From Halictus rubicundus (Eukaryota > Arthropoda > Insecta > Hymenoptera > Halictidae): DNA of 64,000 nt. The notes beneath the pieces are model-generated. The model ran no database searches, was not told the DNA's origin, and worked only from the letters and a program-made list of their open reading frames with translations. The stretch is taken from assembly GCF_050948215.1 (NCBI RefSeq), contig NC_135153.1, positions 12,490,058-12,554,057 of the forward strand. The letters run 5' to 3'. Positions within the stretch are counted from its first letter, which is position 1. Each line of letters opens with the position of its first letter. Positions 47,337-59,399 of the stretch are shown here, piece after piece. The translations under genes and the position numbers were made by a program.

Positions 47337-47551
47337 TACAGTGATTTCTCTGTATATGTCGCCAAGGCCTGGATGATAAGCGTCACGGAATTATCCCCAC
47401 TACCGCGGTGTATACCCCATGAGGGGCTACGAAACTCGCGAGACCTTGGACGCCGAGGAGTGTAAACATAACACGGCTCGGGTACGTCGCCTGGACGACA
47501 CAAGACGCTGGCAAGACCCATGTTGTTGACAAATATCGAGAAAACACTGTA
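47337..47551 (+). mobile_element. TA-flanked MITE (CAGTGATTTCTC family), copy 6
   Basis: A 211-bp element (47339-47549) between TA dinucleotides. Ends are CAGTGATTTCTCTGTATATG and, reverse-complemented, CAGTGTTTTCTCGATATTTG. The interior closely follows copies 1 and 3. Confidence 0.88.
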
Positions 47552-50500
47552 GATCGAAATTACATGTAAAAGACGGCTTTGAAGCTTGCTTGATGGCCGT
47601 TCAGTACACTAGAATTATTGAAAATCCTATTACTGTTAATAATCAGACTTGATATCGTGACGAAGGTTCAAGGAATTATTGAGAATGAATATATTTGGCA
47701 AATGAGCGGCTGATTTATCCCCCGGTGTCGCGACTCGACTCGGCGCGGAGATAAGTGACTAAATTTGTAAATTCGTTCCCGGCGAATAAATCATCGGGAA
47801 CGCGATTTAATAGGTCGATTATTCCGGGGTGAACGCGACGATTACCAATCAGTTTCTTTCGATGTCCGCGAAATAGCGAATTTGCACGGTCGGGGTCTGT
47901 TTGTATTATTCATTAAAAAGCTCGGACGGAGGATCTACTTTCCTTAAAGGGGTCGAGGAAAGAAAGGCGGAATATCGAGGATCGGCCGGGACGAGGCCCT
48001 TTGAAATCAGCCGAATAAATTTGCATGGATCACGATAAAGTTGCGCGAGAGTGCATCGGCTGTTGCGGCCGACAGACTTCTCCCTCTCCCTCGCCCCCCT
48101 CTCACTCTCTCTTTCTCGCACTCTCTTTCATCCGACTGCACGACATTCTGCGGAATAAAGGCAAGGTAGAACGTCGCACAAAGCCAGACGACTATGTTGC
48201 TGAAACCGTAGACAAAAGTATTCTTGCACCGGCGCGCGAGACGGGATTGTTTAAACGTTGCATGTCTCGAGTTGCTTTACAATTTTCGCGAATCGATATC
48301 CGCGGGGCTCCACCCCCATTCTACGGATCGAGACTGTCTCCGACTCTGGTAAACATTTCTCTTTACGTTCTCGAGGCACCGATAGACAGGTAGATCAATC
48401 CTTTCTTCGTTTGGGGGTTGAAAACGAGTCTTGGATTGTTTGCAAAAATTTGACTGTACGACCTTGCGGAATTGATGAACGCGTACAGAAAATTTCAAGC
48501 TCCTCGGACCATCGATTCCTTCATTTGTCTCTCGAACACGTTGCCGGTGGTTTCGGGAGGTTTAGGGGGAGGGGGCGAGAGGCGGTAGGAATCGCGACAC
48601 CGGGCAACGCCGCGGCAAAAATGTGTCCTTACGACTCGGAGGACACGTCGATTATATCCTGGGAGATAATATCCCTGTCGGGCGTGCTGGACCTGGCTTA
48701 GGAATGCAGCGGGGCCCGGGGACTTACATCTTTTTCCGCGGTTCGCCGCATAAATAAACGCTGTCGGACAGTTTCGGGGTCCCGGGGGCCCCCGTGGTCC
48801 CCCGTCTAGGCGCCGCTCTTTTGTCTTAGCTAATAGAACACGCGTTCCTGCGCGTCCCTTTCGTAAAAATGCCCGAAATGTCCAGTCGTATAATGCTCGC
48901 TCGATCGCTCTTCCCTTCCATCTTGCTCGAGCCGCCGCCGTTACCGTTGCCGCCGAGGACGTCGACGACGACGACGAAGACGACGACGACGACGACGACT
49001 CTGCCGCCGTCACTGACGCCCCCTCTCGCCCCCTTGCTTAGCTCCGCCGACCTGGCCACTCCTTTTTCGGCCTCCTTCCTGCGCTCTACTCGTTCCTCCT
49101 TTTTTTTTCTGTTCCTCGACTCCCCTCTCGCCAGGGAGAACCAGCTAGCTCTGGGATCGTTAGCGATTATTACCATAACACTGTTAATTGCTTTACGACG
49201 CGGCAGGAGGATTCTCCGGCCCGGTGAGAGTCTCTGTCGCCCGGAGACTTTACTTCCACCCCGGAGGTCAGAGGTGGGATCGAGATTGAAAAATTTCACG
49301 CTTTTCCTTTTTCCTTTTCTCTTGCGGCGAATTGTTTCGAGATTTCTCGAGAAGTCTTTATCGTCTTCGCTCTCGTATTAACCCCCATTACGATTTTTTT
49401 TTACGGATCCAGCGATTAGAACTTTTTTGTAATTTCCTAATAAAAAATATTATATATGTTCTTCAGTAGCTGTACATTAACAACGCCAAAATAGAATTTT
49501 ATTTCGGCATAATGGAAATTAATAACATATACATTTGGTAGACTCTGTTCAGGATCACGAGAGTGACTCGATATCGTAGGGCAACGGGTTAATATTTTTC
49601 TTTGGTGCATAGACAGGTTTTTAGACAAGCGACCAATTTCTTAGAGGCTCAATTGACAGTTTTATGCTATATGTCACGCAGATTTCCAAGGGAAGCTCCT
49701 TGAACTTATACTATTTTTCACTTATTTCTGCTAAACAAACTGTCTTTTAAAAAAGTTTTGTAATATTCAAGCGTGTGATACTTTACGAACATTTTACGTC
49801 GCATTTAGCTGTACATTTATAAAATAGACAATAGTAAATAATATTCTGCGATTATTTTTGTTATTCTTTGGAGATAGAAGGAGCTTCGGGGGCCGTTTCT
49901 CCTTTATATGCACTGTAATCTTTTTCCTATAGCAAAAGGACTCCGGAATATTGAACTTAAATGTACAAACGACAATAAATAATTTTTTGAGAATTTTTCA
50001 CCCCAGAAAAATAGTCCTAATTTAAAGTTTTCTAACCTGTGGGTTCGATCAGCCCCCTGCCGCCCCCCCCCCCGAAATGCCAGGATTAAGTCCAATTCTG
50101 ATATTATTAACAATTTATTATGACATTGACAGCGGAATCAGTCTTCTTGGACGATGCTAGTTACCCTAAGCCTCGATGTCAGATAGCTACCATGCAACAA
50201 ATAAACGACTCCGGTGTCGATGTGACGTAGGGCACGAACACAAGTAACGATAACCAGGATAATAGTGGAAATTGGAGCTGCGGAGGGGACAATGCAACCG
50301 AATAACGTACGAGCCGCGGTACATTGATAATAATGCTACTTGCCCGTCAAATCCGGAGCCGGTTCTCCGGTGGAGGACCAGTTAGAAGCAGCAAATTGTG
50401 TAGAATAATGAGAACCGCGACTGAAAGTGAAACTCGCAAGCGGTACGGATTAGGGGATGAAGCGGAAGGTCTTATGGCTCTATAGCTACCGCTGGCGGAT

Positions 50501-50627
50501 TGAAACGTCACTCGCAGAGGGTGGAAACGGGAAGAATTCTCCGCGACGACTCCAGACCTCCGTTTTCCTCAAAAATTCCTCGACGGAAATCAAAATTTGC
50601 CGTTCCCAGCAAACTTCGTCTTCGTCT
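47552..50627. other. Non-coding stretch, no gene seen
   Basis: GC-rich in 48540-49300; AT-rich in 49380-49900. A 12-base C run is at 50062-50073. Frames up to 172 codons are driven by low-complexity Ser or Thr repeats. No gene supported. Confidence 0.5.
48963..48999. repeat. (ACG)n trinucleotide repeat
   Basis: About twelve ACG/GAC triplets with one GAA interruption. It encodes poly-Thr or poly-Ser in spurious frames. Confidence 0.93.
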
Positions 50628-50774
50628 TTAACACTAGGCTTACGGACCACTAAAAATTTGTATTGCACTATCAAAATTTGTAGCCATTTTTTAATAATAT
50701 TTTCAATCTCAATATTCGTAAACCAAAAATATTAGAATCCGTCATTTTGACGGGCCCGGTAAACCTAGTGTTAA
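50628..50774 (-). mobile_element. TTAA-flanked MITE (piggyBac-like CACTAGG family), copy 4
   Basis: TTAA at 50628-50631 and 50771-50774 flanks 139 bp. The left end is CACTAGGCTTACGG and the right, reverse-complemented, CACTAGGTTTACCGGGCCCG, with GTCAAAATGAC just inside. Reverse orientation relative to copy 1, and shortened internally. Confidence 0.8.
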
Positions 50775-53420
50775 TCATATTTAGGGACAGGAATAATTTT
50801 CTATTTCCAAGCCCATTTCGTTATTCCAAACAATTTCCTCGACTTCATTCTTGACAATATTTACCCCGTATATTTTTGGGTCTCGCTGTAGCAGAAACTG
50901 GAATTGGCAGCTTCATATTTTCCAGTGTTTAGGGCTATTTTCTACTTTCAACCCCATTTCGCAAATTTCGACAATCGGTCTCGTCTTTCGTACCAGAAGG
51001 ACGCCTAAACCAGAGTGAAATTTACACAATAAGGTAACACAAATTCCGTCCTCCTCTCACGAACAGAAAATCCCAAATTTTCCCGGAAGCTAGAACCGAT
51101 TCGATCTCTAAAGTTTCGAAAAATCGTGGGCGTCGTAAGAACGGGCAAACCCGTCGGCGCGGTAATTACGCGTGGCATGAAGGTAAGCTCTCGGTGCTCG
51201 GCGTAATCAAGACTTCCGGGCAATAAAGTTCTCTCCACGGATCTGCGGAGCCCCCCGCGACGCTTTGGCTCGCGTGAAAACTGTCGGGGTCGGGAGGGGG
51301 TGGTGGTTCTTCGTGGTGGTTGTCAGGGTCGGAGGAGAGGGTAAGGGGGAGGTAGGTTCGGCGAGGGCGGGCCGGCATGAATAAACGAGCCGTCGATATT
51401 ACTATGCATGAAGAGTGTCCGATAGAGCCGGAGTGGCCGAGGCATAAAGACCCCGATATAATACCGTCGGTATTCCGTTAATATAATATAATATAATACG
51501 AGTCGATAGGCCGGTATCGTTAAGACCCTTTCACGACGGATCTCCTTTAATTAGTCAGTCTTGAAGGGAACTGACGCCGGCTACATAAGAATCGGAATCC
51601 ACGACGCCGTTCACGCGGATTCCCGTCCTTAACGAGAGGAATGCAGCCAGTTAGAGTGGAGCGCGCCTCCTCGCCGAGATTATTAATTTCTGTTCCCCGT
51701 GGTCGAAACCCAGCTCTCTCTCTCTCTCTCTCTCCCTCTCCCTCTCCCTCTATTCTCCGTTCCTCTCTGTTGCTCGCCGTTTGGTTCGTTGTTCCCTCTC
51801 GCACAGCCACGGCAGCCTGCGGAGAGAATTGGATCGACGGTGTTTCGAGAGGGACGCCGAGGGAGATAGCGGTCCTCCGGCTTCGGAGGATAATGGCCCA
51901 GAGAGCGAGAGAGACCCGCGGCACGGACCCGGGGAACCAAGCGGGAGAGACGAGGAGAGACTTCTGGCGCCACTCCGGGCATACCACTTGCTTTCGTCCG
52001 GCATTGGGCTCCGATCGCTGTCCTCCCCTCCTACCCGTGACCCCCTCGGTCTGGCCAGCTCTCGCGTATATACGTCTCCTCTGTCCCGCATTTCGATCCC
52101 ACACTGATATCAACCGGGACCAGACCCAGTACGCCCTAACTTATTGTCTTATTATTGGACCACCTAGAGAACCGATCTTCTTTCCCATTCCGGGTATCGT
52201 GATCGACACCATCTACGCCGATCGGGGATCTCTCGAAAGGCCACGTCGATCGCCGATCGTGCACCGCTCACGGCCTCCGCTCTCGTCTCCTTCCTCGACA
52301 TTGGGATGCGAGGACCACTTCATGGCATTTGTCAGTTTAGAAAGCACCGCCTGGGGAACATTAATCCCTTGATGTACGAAGATTCTTGGATACATCGGTA
52401 GATCTTTATGTTGAAATCAAAATTTTATAGCTCGATTGTATCGAAGGTGGAGGAAAAATTGATTTTGCTTCCCGGGGAAAATGTTTCCAATGTTCTGCAA
52501 AGGGTTCACAGAATTTAAGAACAACAATGCGTTAGGTTCGGCCTATTTCGCTTATTTTAATCTCAAAAAATCGAAACGATCGCGTTCCTCGCATCCCTGC
52601 ACCCTCAAAGGAGTCCTCTGTCTTCTTTCCGACTGCCACCGACCAGAAGAGGAGAGAAAAGACTGAACAGAGTGTAGGGACTGGTTGAAAGCGAACAGCA
52701 CCAGTCGATCGTCGGCTTCCATCGATCCGGAAGGGTTAACTGCCCCCGGCGCACCGGGATCGAAGTGTCGCGGCTTTCTCGGGCTCGGCTCGCGCAAGTT
52801 TTTTTCCCCGGACTCGGCTGCCGGCGAGTTTCGCACAAGACCCAGAGATTCACGAGACGTTCACCGAGAGAGCGGCGCGGTTGTTACGTTCTCCCGACAG
52901 AAGGAGCCGGCGCCCCTCATCAGACCCCCTCGTTGCCTCCCCCCTGGATCGTCTCATCAGCGTAACTTCGACTGTCAGGCCGGACATCCCGCCGGTTGAA
53001 GTGTTTATCGGCGCTGGCCGCGGCCGAACACGCCGCCGTTACAAGCGCCGGGCCGTGTCCGGCGTGTCGTACCGGCAAATCACCGAATCCGCCTGCGATA
53101 CGCCGTGGAATCCGCAGCATCCGGCGCCGAGGCCCTCCGGCATCCGGGAACCGTCGCCAGGAGCCGCCGAAAACGACGGAATTGCGACGGCGACGTGCCC
53201 CGAACAGCCGAGGACTACCGCGAGACTCGTCCGTATCGATAACCGACCCGAAACACCACGTGTTTCGCGTGGCATCCACGATCCGTCTACCGATTTCGCC
53301 ATCTTGCCTTCCCCGGGCCTTTGGAAACAACATTGCCCGACGAATCGATCACTTTCCCGCGTCGATTTGCCACGGATACTGTTCAAACTCGAACAGAATA
53401 CTGTACACACGATATTGGGG
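50775..53420. other. Non-coding stretch, no gene seen
   Basis: A short ATAAT run lies at 51478-51498, then a CT tract and GC-rich DNA (51560-53330). Frames up to 243 codons overlap others of similar length on the opposite strand and show no known domain. An exon here cannot be excluded but is not supported. Confidence 0.45.
51713..51750. repeat. (CT)n / CCCTCT microsatellite
   Basis: A CT run that passes into CCCTCT repeats. Confidence 0.93.
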
Positions 53421-53421
53421 A

Positions 53422-53526
53422 GGGTTTAAGTCATCTTCTTCCTGGTTTCAAGTCGGTTTATCAAGGAGTTCAATATTACACAGGGTTTAAGGCATCGTCC
53501 TCCTGCTTTCGAATTGGTTTATCAAG
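53422..53526 (+). repeat. Imperfect 60-bp direct repeat
   Basis: GGGTTTAAGTCATCTTCTTC at 53422 recurs as GGGTTTAAGGCATCGTCCTC at 53482, each followed by CTGSTTTCRARTYGGTTTAT and CAAG. The two copies are tandem, 60 bp apart, and directly adjoin the inverted repeat at 53526. Confidence 0.8.
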
Positions 53527-53650
53527 TACTGTTCGTCCACGAGAAGATGGCACGTCAGAGACTTCGGTGCCCACTTGAATCGCTTAAGGTAGAGATCCTC
53601 CATTGCCTCTCTATCATTTTGCATTCCATCTTCTCGTGGACAAACAGTAC
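53526..53650. repeat. 25-bp inverted repeat with 75-base loop
   Basis: The left arm (53526-53550) contains CTGTTCGTCCACGAGAAGAT. The right arm (53626-53650) is its reverse complement with a single mismatch in 25. The 75-base loop has no recognisable coding content. It could fold into a hairpin as RNA, or be a tiny foldback element. Confidence 0.85.
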
Positions 53651-55031
53651 AGACCCCTGTCTAGTGCATTACTTCTCCTTATAAGCTACCCCCAGCATAA
53701 GTTTCATGAAAATCAGTTAATAAAAATGTTTGACGGGCCAAAAGCAGAATGCTCAATAGCAGTAGACAGATAACAAATTGTCCCGGTTCTCTGTGAGAAC
53801 AGGCCAAGACGTCCGAGGACGAGAAAATTCTAGTGGGCCCAGAAATGGGGACCGAAGGGGGGCGGCCAAGAGATCGGCGCGACATAAAGAAGAACAGAGC
53901 CTAAACACGAGCAGCAAATGAAATGCATGTCCCGCGCTTTTTACGCGGGCCGAGCCGACGACATCTTCGGGGCCCCGAAACGAACGAGCCGAGGGGCCTG
54001 TGTCGGGTGGTGGGGAGCCCGACGAGGACAGAGCCGGCGCGCCTCGTAGCTAGGAGGCGAGTTAACGCGCGCGGAAGAAAGAGGCCGATGGCTCCTCGGG
54101 ACCCCATGGAACACCCCGGAGATCCAAGATCGAGTTAAGATAATTGCTCGTTTGTTTAAACATTTGACCGGGGCCCCGGTCCTGGCTCTCGGCGTTTTTT
54201 GCTCGATTTTTCGGGGCGGGCGTACGCGGGCGTTTCTTCCTCTTGCGCTGCTGCCTACCCCCCCTGACCCTTTTTTTCGAGCGGGTTACATCGATTCCCG
54301 ATCCGTTCTTGCCTCGGTTCGAACGTTGCTCGGTGAGCCTGCGAAAAGGCGACCTCCCACCGCCGACGATCGAAATGAGTCAATCAGAGCGGCCAGCCGA
54401 TCGAATCTGCTCGAATCCTCGCCGATCCGGAAAGTTACACCGGCCGAATCGTGACTTTGACCGGCGCGGCGGCGATTACAACGTCCGCCTGTCATCCAGG
54501 ATCGGAACCACAGAAAGCAACTACACGAGAACGCCACGCGAAAATAGCCGAATGCGTTTTTCTCACCGCCGCGCCGCGCGGTTTCGTGCCGAGCGGTCGG
54601 AAGAACCGCTGCAAACAATTTCGGTTTCGGTCAGCGTTCCGCATCGAATCGAGCACTCGTGGGCTGATTTTTCGATTTTCTTGCCGATTCGGACGCGGGA
54701 TTCGCTGCGGAACCTGAAAAGAAACGATGTGGTCTTTTGACCAGTAAGATACAGAACAAAATTCTTACGAAAAATCCTCCACTTTTAAAATTAAGGACGA
54801 ACGTCCTCAAGCTAGTCTGTTCCTTGTGTTACGAGTCTTCATGTGAAATCAAATTTTTACGCACCAATTGCCAAAGGCAGGAGGCAAATAGCAAGGCCTT
54901 TCTTCATTTGCAAACTTCAATGCAAACCCATTTCCATCATTAGCTCAATTTTCCTAGTCACTATCACCGGAGCGTGTATATACGCTCAATTTTCCTGGTC
55001 TCTATTATTATTCGTTAGCTAAAAGATAGAA
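53651..55031. other. Non-coding stretch, no gene seen
   Basis: GC-rich in 53930-54700, AT-rich after. A GAGCGTGTATATACGCTC palindrome lies at 54970-54987, upstream of the small frame at 55032. Confidence 0.5.
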
Positions 55032-55199
55032 ATGGAGGGTGTTGTTGGAGATGAAAGTAGTAATTCCGATTATAGCGAAGAAGAAATTAGGCCACTGAAA
55101 CGAAGACGAATTATTGAAAGAAGATCCGATAATGATGATGGCCTTCTTTTCCTATTTCCTTCCGATGCAAATGGGTTAAGTAGCAAAATAATGTGTTGA
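55032..55199 (+). pseudogene. Possible N-terminal remnant of a piggyBac-type transposase (55 codons)
   Basis: A short frame starts at ATG 55032 and ends at TGA 55197-55199. It begins MEGVVGDESSNSDYSEEE and continues with a basic stretch LKRRRIIERR followed by SDNDDG. An acidic Ser/Asp/Glu-rich opening followed by a basic patch is common at the start of piggyBac-type transposases in insects, but low-complexity charged sequence is weak evidence. No catalytic part is present downstream. The palindrome at 54970-54987 could belong to the same element's end. A chance frame or a host exon fragment are alternatives. Confidence 0.25.
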
Positions 55200-58100
55200 A
55201 TTACACCTACTAAATTTTATGATCAATGCACAAAATCTAGCAGCCTAGGTATGAATTTTTCAGGGACTAAAGTTGTCCAGGTGAATAGATTGGACGTGCC
55301 CGGTGAAACTTTAAATGGCCCCGGTGGCAAACGACAAAATGGCGGGCAGGGGTTGAATGAGCCGCGCGTGCATCCGCGCCATAAACTCCTGGAGAACGAG
55401 CGATTGCTTTGTGTGTCGGTTTGTGCGGCTCGGTTGCGTCTTTCCGTGTCGGTTTATCTATTTGTACGGCGCAAGAAGATCCCGCGACCCTTGTCTAGGC
55501 GGGCGACTACCGGGCCGCAACCCTTATTCATACGATTTACGAAGCCCAGAGGCGAACAGCTCAATCAAGAGGCCGTAAACACCCGAAAGCGGCGGATCGA
55601 GCGAGTCGGTCGACGCTAGAAGAAGGAGCGGAAGGAGGAGAAAAAGGGGGATCGAATAAAATCCATCGTGGTCCCGGGTGGACCGGTCGGATGCGCTGAG
55701 CAACCCCGAGGTCCCCGTCGATCCGGGCAAAAATCATCGGTGACAGAAATTCTATAAATCCCGGCCGGGAACGAGGTTGGCTCATGATTCGTGGAAGGCT
55801 CTCATGGAAGCCGCATTCCCGTGGCATTTTTTGCCGGGCGAGACGGGGACGAATTAAAGGATAACGCGCGGGCCCAATCCTTTCGCGGAGATTTGCCTCG
55901 GGCCTGGTCGGGCCTGGTCGGGCCACGGCTGGTTGCGCATAACCGCGCGCACACTGCTCCCGAACAGAAGGAAGACACCGTGTCTCTGTCTGCCGAAGAA
56001 ACAGGCCAGTCGGACAAACAAACAGTCCTAGAAACGGTCTCAGCGAGCGGTTGACAGTAACAATGAGGCAAGAGGACCCGAGAGAAGAATAGGCCGGGAG
56101 TAGAAGTAGCAAACCGGGTAGAGCTCCGGGGATCTGTTTAACGGGATGATCCGGTCAGGAAAGAAAGGAGCGTCGGCCTAACGCCGCGCGCACCGCCGAT
56201 CATTTTCCCGGGGAATTTCAGGCCTAATTTCCCACTGACAAAAGAGGGAGTGGGGGAAAGAGATACAGTAGAGAGAAAGAAAGGAGAAACAGAGTCTCGC
56301 GGCTTAAGGCCGGTTTCCGTCTATCGTCTCTATTCCAGGACCCGGCGACGCTTTTTGTCTAGCCGAGAGCAAGTCCTCCGTTAAAATATCGCCAGCAACC
56401 GGTGCCCTCTCGAGCGGACTCGTTCTTCTCTCTTCCTATTTCCCTCCCGGAGGACTCTCTTCTCGTGGACTCTCGTTCGGGGGACCGGCTCTCCTTTGAT
56501 CTCTCGCTGTTCCGTCCCCTCTACCAAACTCGTTGCCTCCTTTTACCTCTCTGCCTCTTCTTCTTCTTCTTCTTCTTCTTCTTCTTCGTCTCCTTCTTCG
56601 ATCATTCGCAGTCTATGCCCGTCGCTCTCTCGTTCCCGTCGACGTTCGTTTTTCTGGCTAGCGCCCGTTCCCGATGATTATGGTGATGCCGCGTCCTCAT
56701 GCGTGCGCTTCTTTATGGCTGATTGGCCTGACGGCGGACGTATATTGCGCGAACGGCTCCAGGAGCGCTGCGATAAAGCGCGCACTCGGTGGCCACGAGA
56801 GACGGACACGGGCCCCGGTGCCTGCACACAGAATTTCAGTCACGAGATCCGGGCGCCCTCGATGCACCGTAAGCGACTGCACTCAGATTTGCAGCCTCTT
56901 ATACTTCTCCCAAAAATTGCCTTTTCAGATAATGAATGTAATCCCCCAGTCTCACGATCTTTTAAAGCACTTGTCAAAATTCTTGCATACACATTCGTCA
57001 ATGTAGGTATGTTCCCCCCGAAGACTATGGCGGAATCTTCGGTGTAACTATTTTCTAGGGACTCTTCTTTTTCTAGGATGGTTAAAAATCTTGCTAAACG
57101 AGCATCAAGATTCGCCGTCCCGTTGAGAAGTTACCAGACCGCTTCGTATTTTCATTCTCCAGTGTTGTTATTGTTGTCTCTGTTTCCCGAACAGGATTTC
57201 GCAGACGCTGATCCGTCGACAAAAGGGGCCCGGCAATGGGCCCGTCGTTTGCTCGATTTCCGCGACAATGGCCGAGCAAACGGCGCTGATCAAGCAAGCA
57301 AGGAGATAGCGAGGCGAGCGTAGCCGAGACCGCTCGTCTTAGAGTAGGCCTAATTTTAAGCAAATTTGGGCCCCATTCAGGCCGAAATTGGTTAAGCGTG
57401 TCGCCCGTCTTCTACCTGGCGGCTACGGTGGCCCATGGGTCCGTCACGCTTATCCAATATTTCTCGACATTGTCACGGCCCCGCCCGGGGCTGTGCCGCG
57501 TCATTGTCGAGGCTGGGCCCCCGGGGACTGACCGTCGTCCCTCCCCGAAATTGGATTAAACGTATCCATTACTATTGTCGTGACCGGCGCTCGGTCCACC
57601 TAGACCGGGCTCGTTATTCGAATTTCGCAAATCCCTACGACAGACAATGGGCCCCGCGGGCCCACGGATCATCCGTGTAACTTTCCGGAAGAGGAATTAG
57701 AAGGAACTAGTCTCTCGGACTCGAGCTCTCCTTTATCCGTCTCTGTTTTCCAGGCTTTCGGCTCGCTGGAGCGACCACTCGAATCGCGATTGTTGCTGCT
57801 AATCTGGTGTCTGTACTTGGTTCGTTTCCCCGTTGATAGCGGAAGAGAGCTCGGTAACGAATCTTCCGGCTTAAAATTTGTCCACCGATGTTCGCCTACG
57901 GGATCGATCGGGTCCGACCAGGCCTGTTTGGGCCTGCCTTTGTGCGTTAAACGCGTTGTGCACCCTTCATTTCTGCCGTTCAGTCGCTCGACCTGGAAAA
58001 ACTACGCCGCAAGCTAATGCTGTTACAGGCGTAGTGTCCTCGGCCATTTCGGAACCCTGTCATGGATACCGTAGTCTGACAATAGAAGAGAGCAGCTCAG

Positions 58101-58500
58101 GTAGTTTTGGGAGAAGTAAATATTTTCAGCACTGCTGCGAGTGGATAGTAATTGCGGATCATACTAGATTAACAGTCGGCCGACGGTGACCGGTCAATGC
58201 TGACTTAATGTAGCAAATAAATCTTGTAAAGTTACTAAAACCTACTGCACTCTATTTTATGACGTACACGGATTTAGTATGGGTAACAGTGACCCGTTAC
58301 CGCTGCTCGGCTCCCAGAGGCCCCAAGATTGGGTGCTACTAGTTTCCCACCACTTGGAAAATGTATCATTGTACCCTAAAATTGATGAGATCTATGTGCG
58401 AATTTAAAGATAGCTGCAGGCTTCTCCGGACGACGAAAGAAAGAATCGATTTGTCGTTGGGACCGGCATCGGCTGGCGCGGCTAGCAAAGAGGCTGGGTC
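55200..58500. other. Non-coding stretch, no gene seen
   Basis: Mostly GC-rich. Holds a CTT repeat (56555-56587) and two related CCGAAATTGG motifs at 57382 and 57543. A lone CAATGCACAAAATCTAGCAG at 55224 resembles a GACTGCGGA MITE end. Frames up to 183 codons lie on both strands with no domain recognised. Confidence 0.5.
56555..56587. repeat. (CTT)n trinucleotide repeat
   Basis: About eleven CTT triplets. Confidence 0.95.
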
Positions 58501-59380
58501 CGCGTAGGCCGGTCCCCGATCACGAGGTCTCGCGCGGATTTATTCCGTCAGGGCGACGAGTAGGCTCTGCCCTTTGTTCTCGGTGACTTACATCGATAAT
58601 CCCGCTCGGGGCCCGACACGGTGGCCCCTTCCCCCTGGCCCCCACCGTGGCGCAATATCTCGACGGCTTAGCTGGCACGCATAAAGGCTGGGCCCGCAGC
58701 GGCGGTGGCGGCGGCGGCGGCGGCGGCGGCCGAGCCCGCTGGGCCCAGGCTCCGTGAAACTGGCGCGCTCGGCTCCGCTCGGCTCTCGCTCTCCTCTCTC
58801 GGCCCTCCTCTCTCGGCTCCGCTCGGCCGGCTCCCATCCTCCCCCCACCCCCGCGGCCTCTCCCGGCGTGGCTAACAAGAGGATTCACCATTCACCTGTC
58901 ACCGGGTCCGAGGGCGGTTAGTTATAGTTTATTTATCGTTTCCACGTAGGCTGGTGTTTGAAATACGTTTACATCGCTCGTATGTTCACCCGCCGGTTTC
59001 GGTGTGCGGGTATGGCGCCGGCGTGTGTGGTCCGGCGCATACCGATGCACACCGGCGCATCGCCGACCGGCAAACTATTGTCCGGCCGCGGTGCAACGGT
59101 GCACCTCGCGACCGTCGGACAGTTGCAAGCCGCCGCCGAACCGAGATGTCTTAAGCAGATTGGCTGGGACGCGCATGCACGGCCTCCTTCTCTCGACCGG
59201 GAATACGCGCGACAGCTTTCCGAACCAGGGACCTCGGGCCCTTTTTGCCAGCCGATCGCCGAAATCCCGAGCGATCGGCGCCCTGACCCACCGAGGCCAA
59301 CCGGCGCCCCGAATTGCCCGTCGGAGCAACGATATCGAACCGGTGAGATCTCTGGTCTTCCCATAGGAAACCGTCTATGT
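58500..59380. other. CpG-rich block with (GGC)n repeat
   Basis: Strongly GC-rich with many CpG. A GGC/GGT run at 58698-58731 encodes spurious poly-Pro/Arg. Overlapping frames up to 186 codons on both strands have no domain. The composition would suit a promoter region, but no adjoining gene is visible. Confidence 0.45.
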
Positions 59381-59399
59381 CTATGCGCAAAGTGTCCTA

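Noticed and set aside
48495..49013. Poly-Ser frame that could suggest a transcription-factor activation region
   Set aside because: The Ser run is the minus-strand reading of the ACG trinucleotide repeat; there is no adjoining DNA-binding domain.
51641..52372. 243-codon plus-strand open frame
   Set aside because: It contains a CT repeat, overlaps a 188-codon frame on the other strand, and shows no known motif. GC-rich sequence explains the openness.
58864..58880. CGGCGTGGCTAAC, a possible extra array unit
   Set aside because: It lacks the TTMGTGGC continuation and the hairpin; chance is likely in GC-rich DNA.
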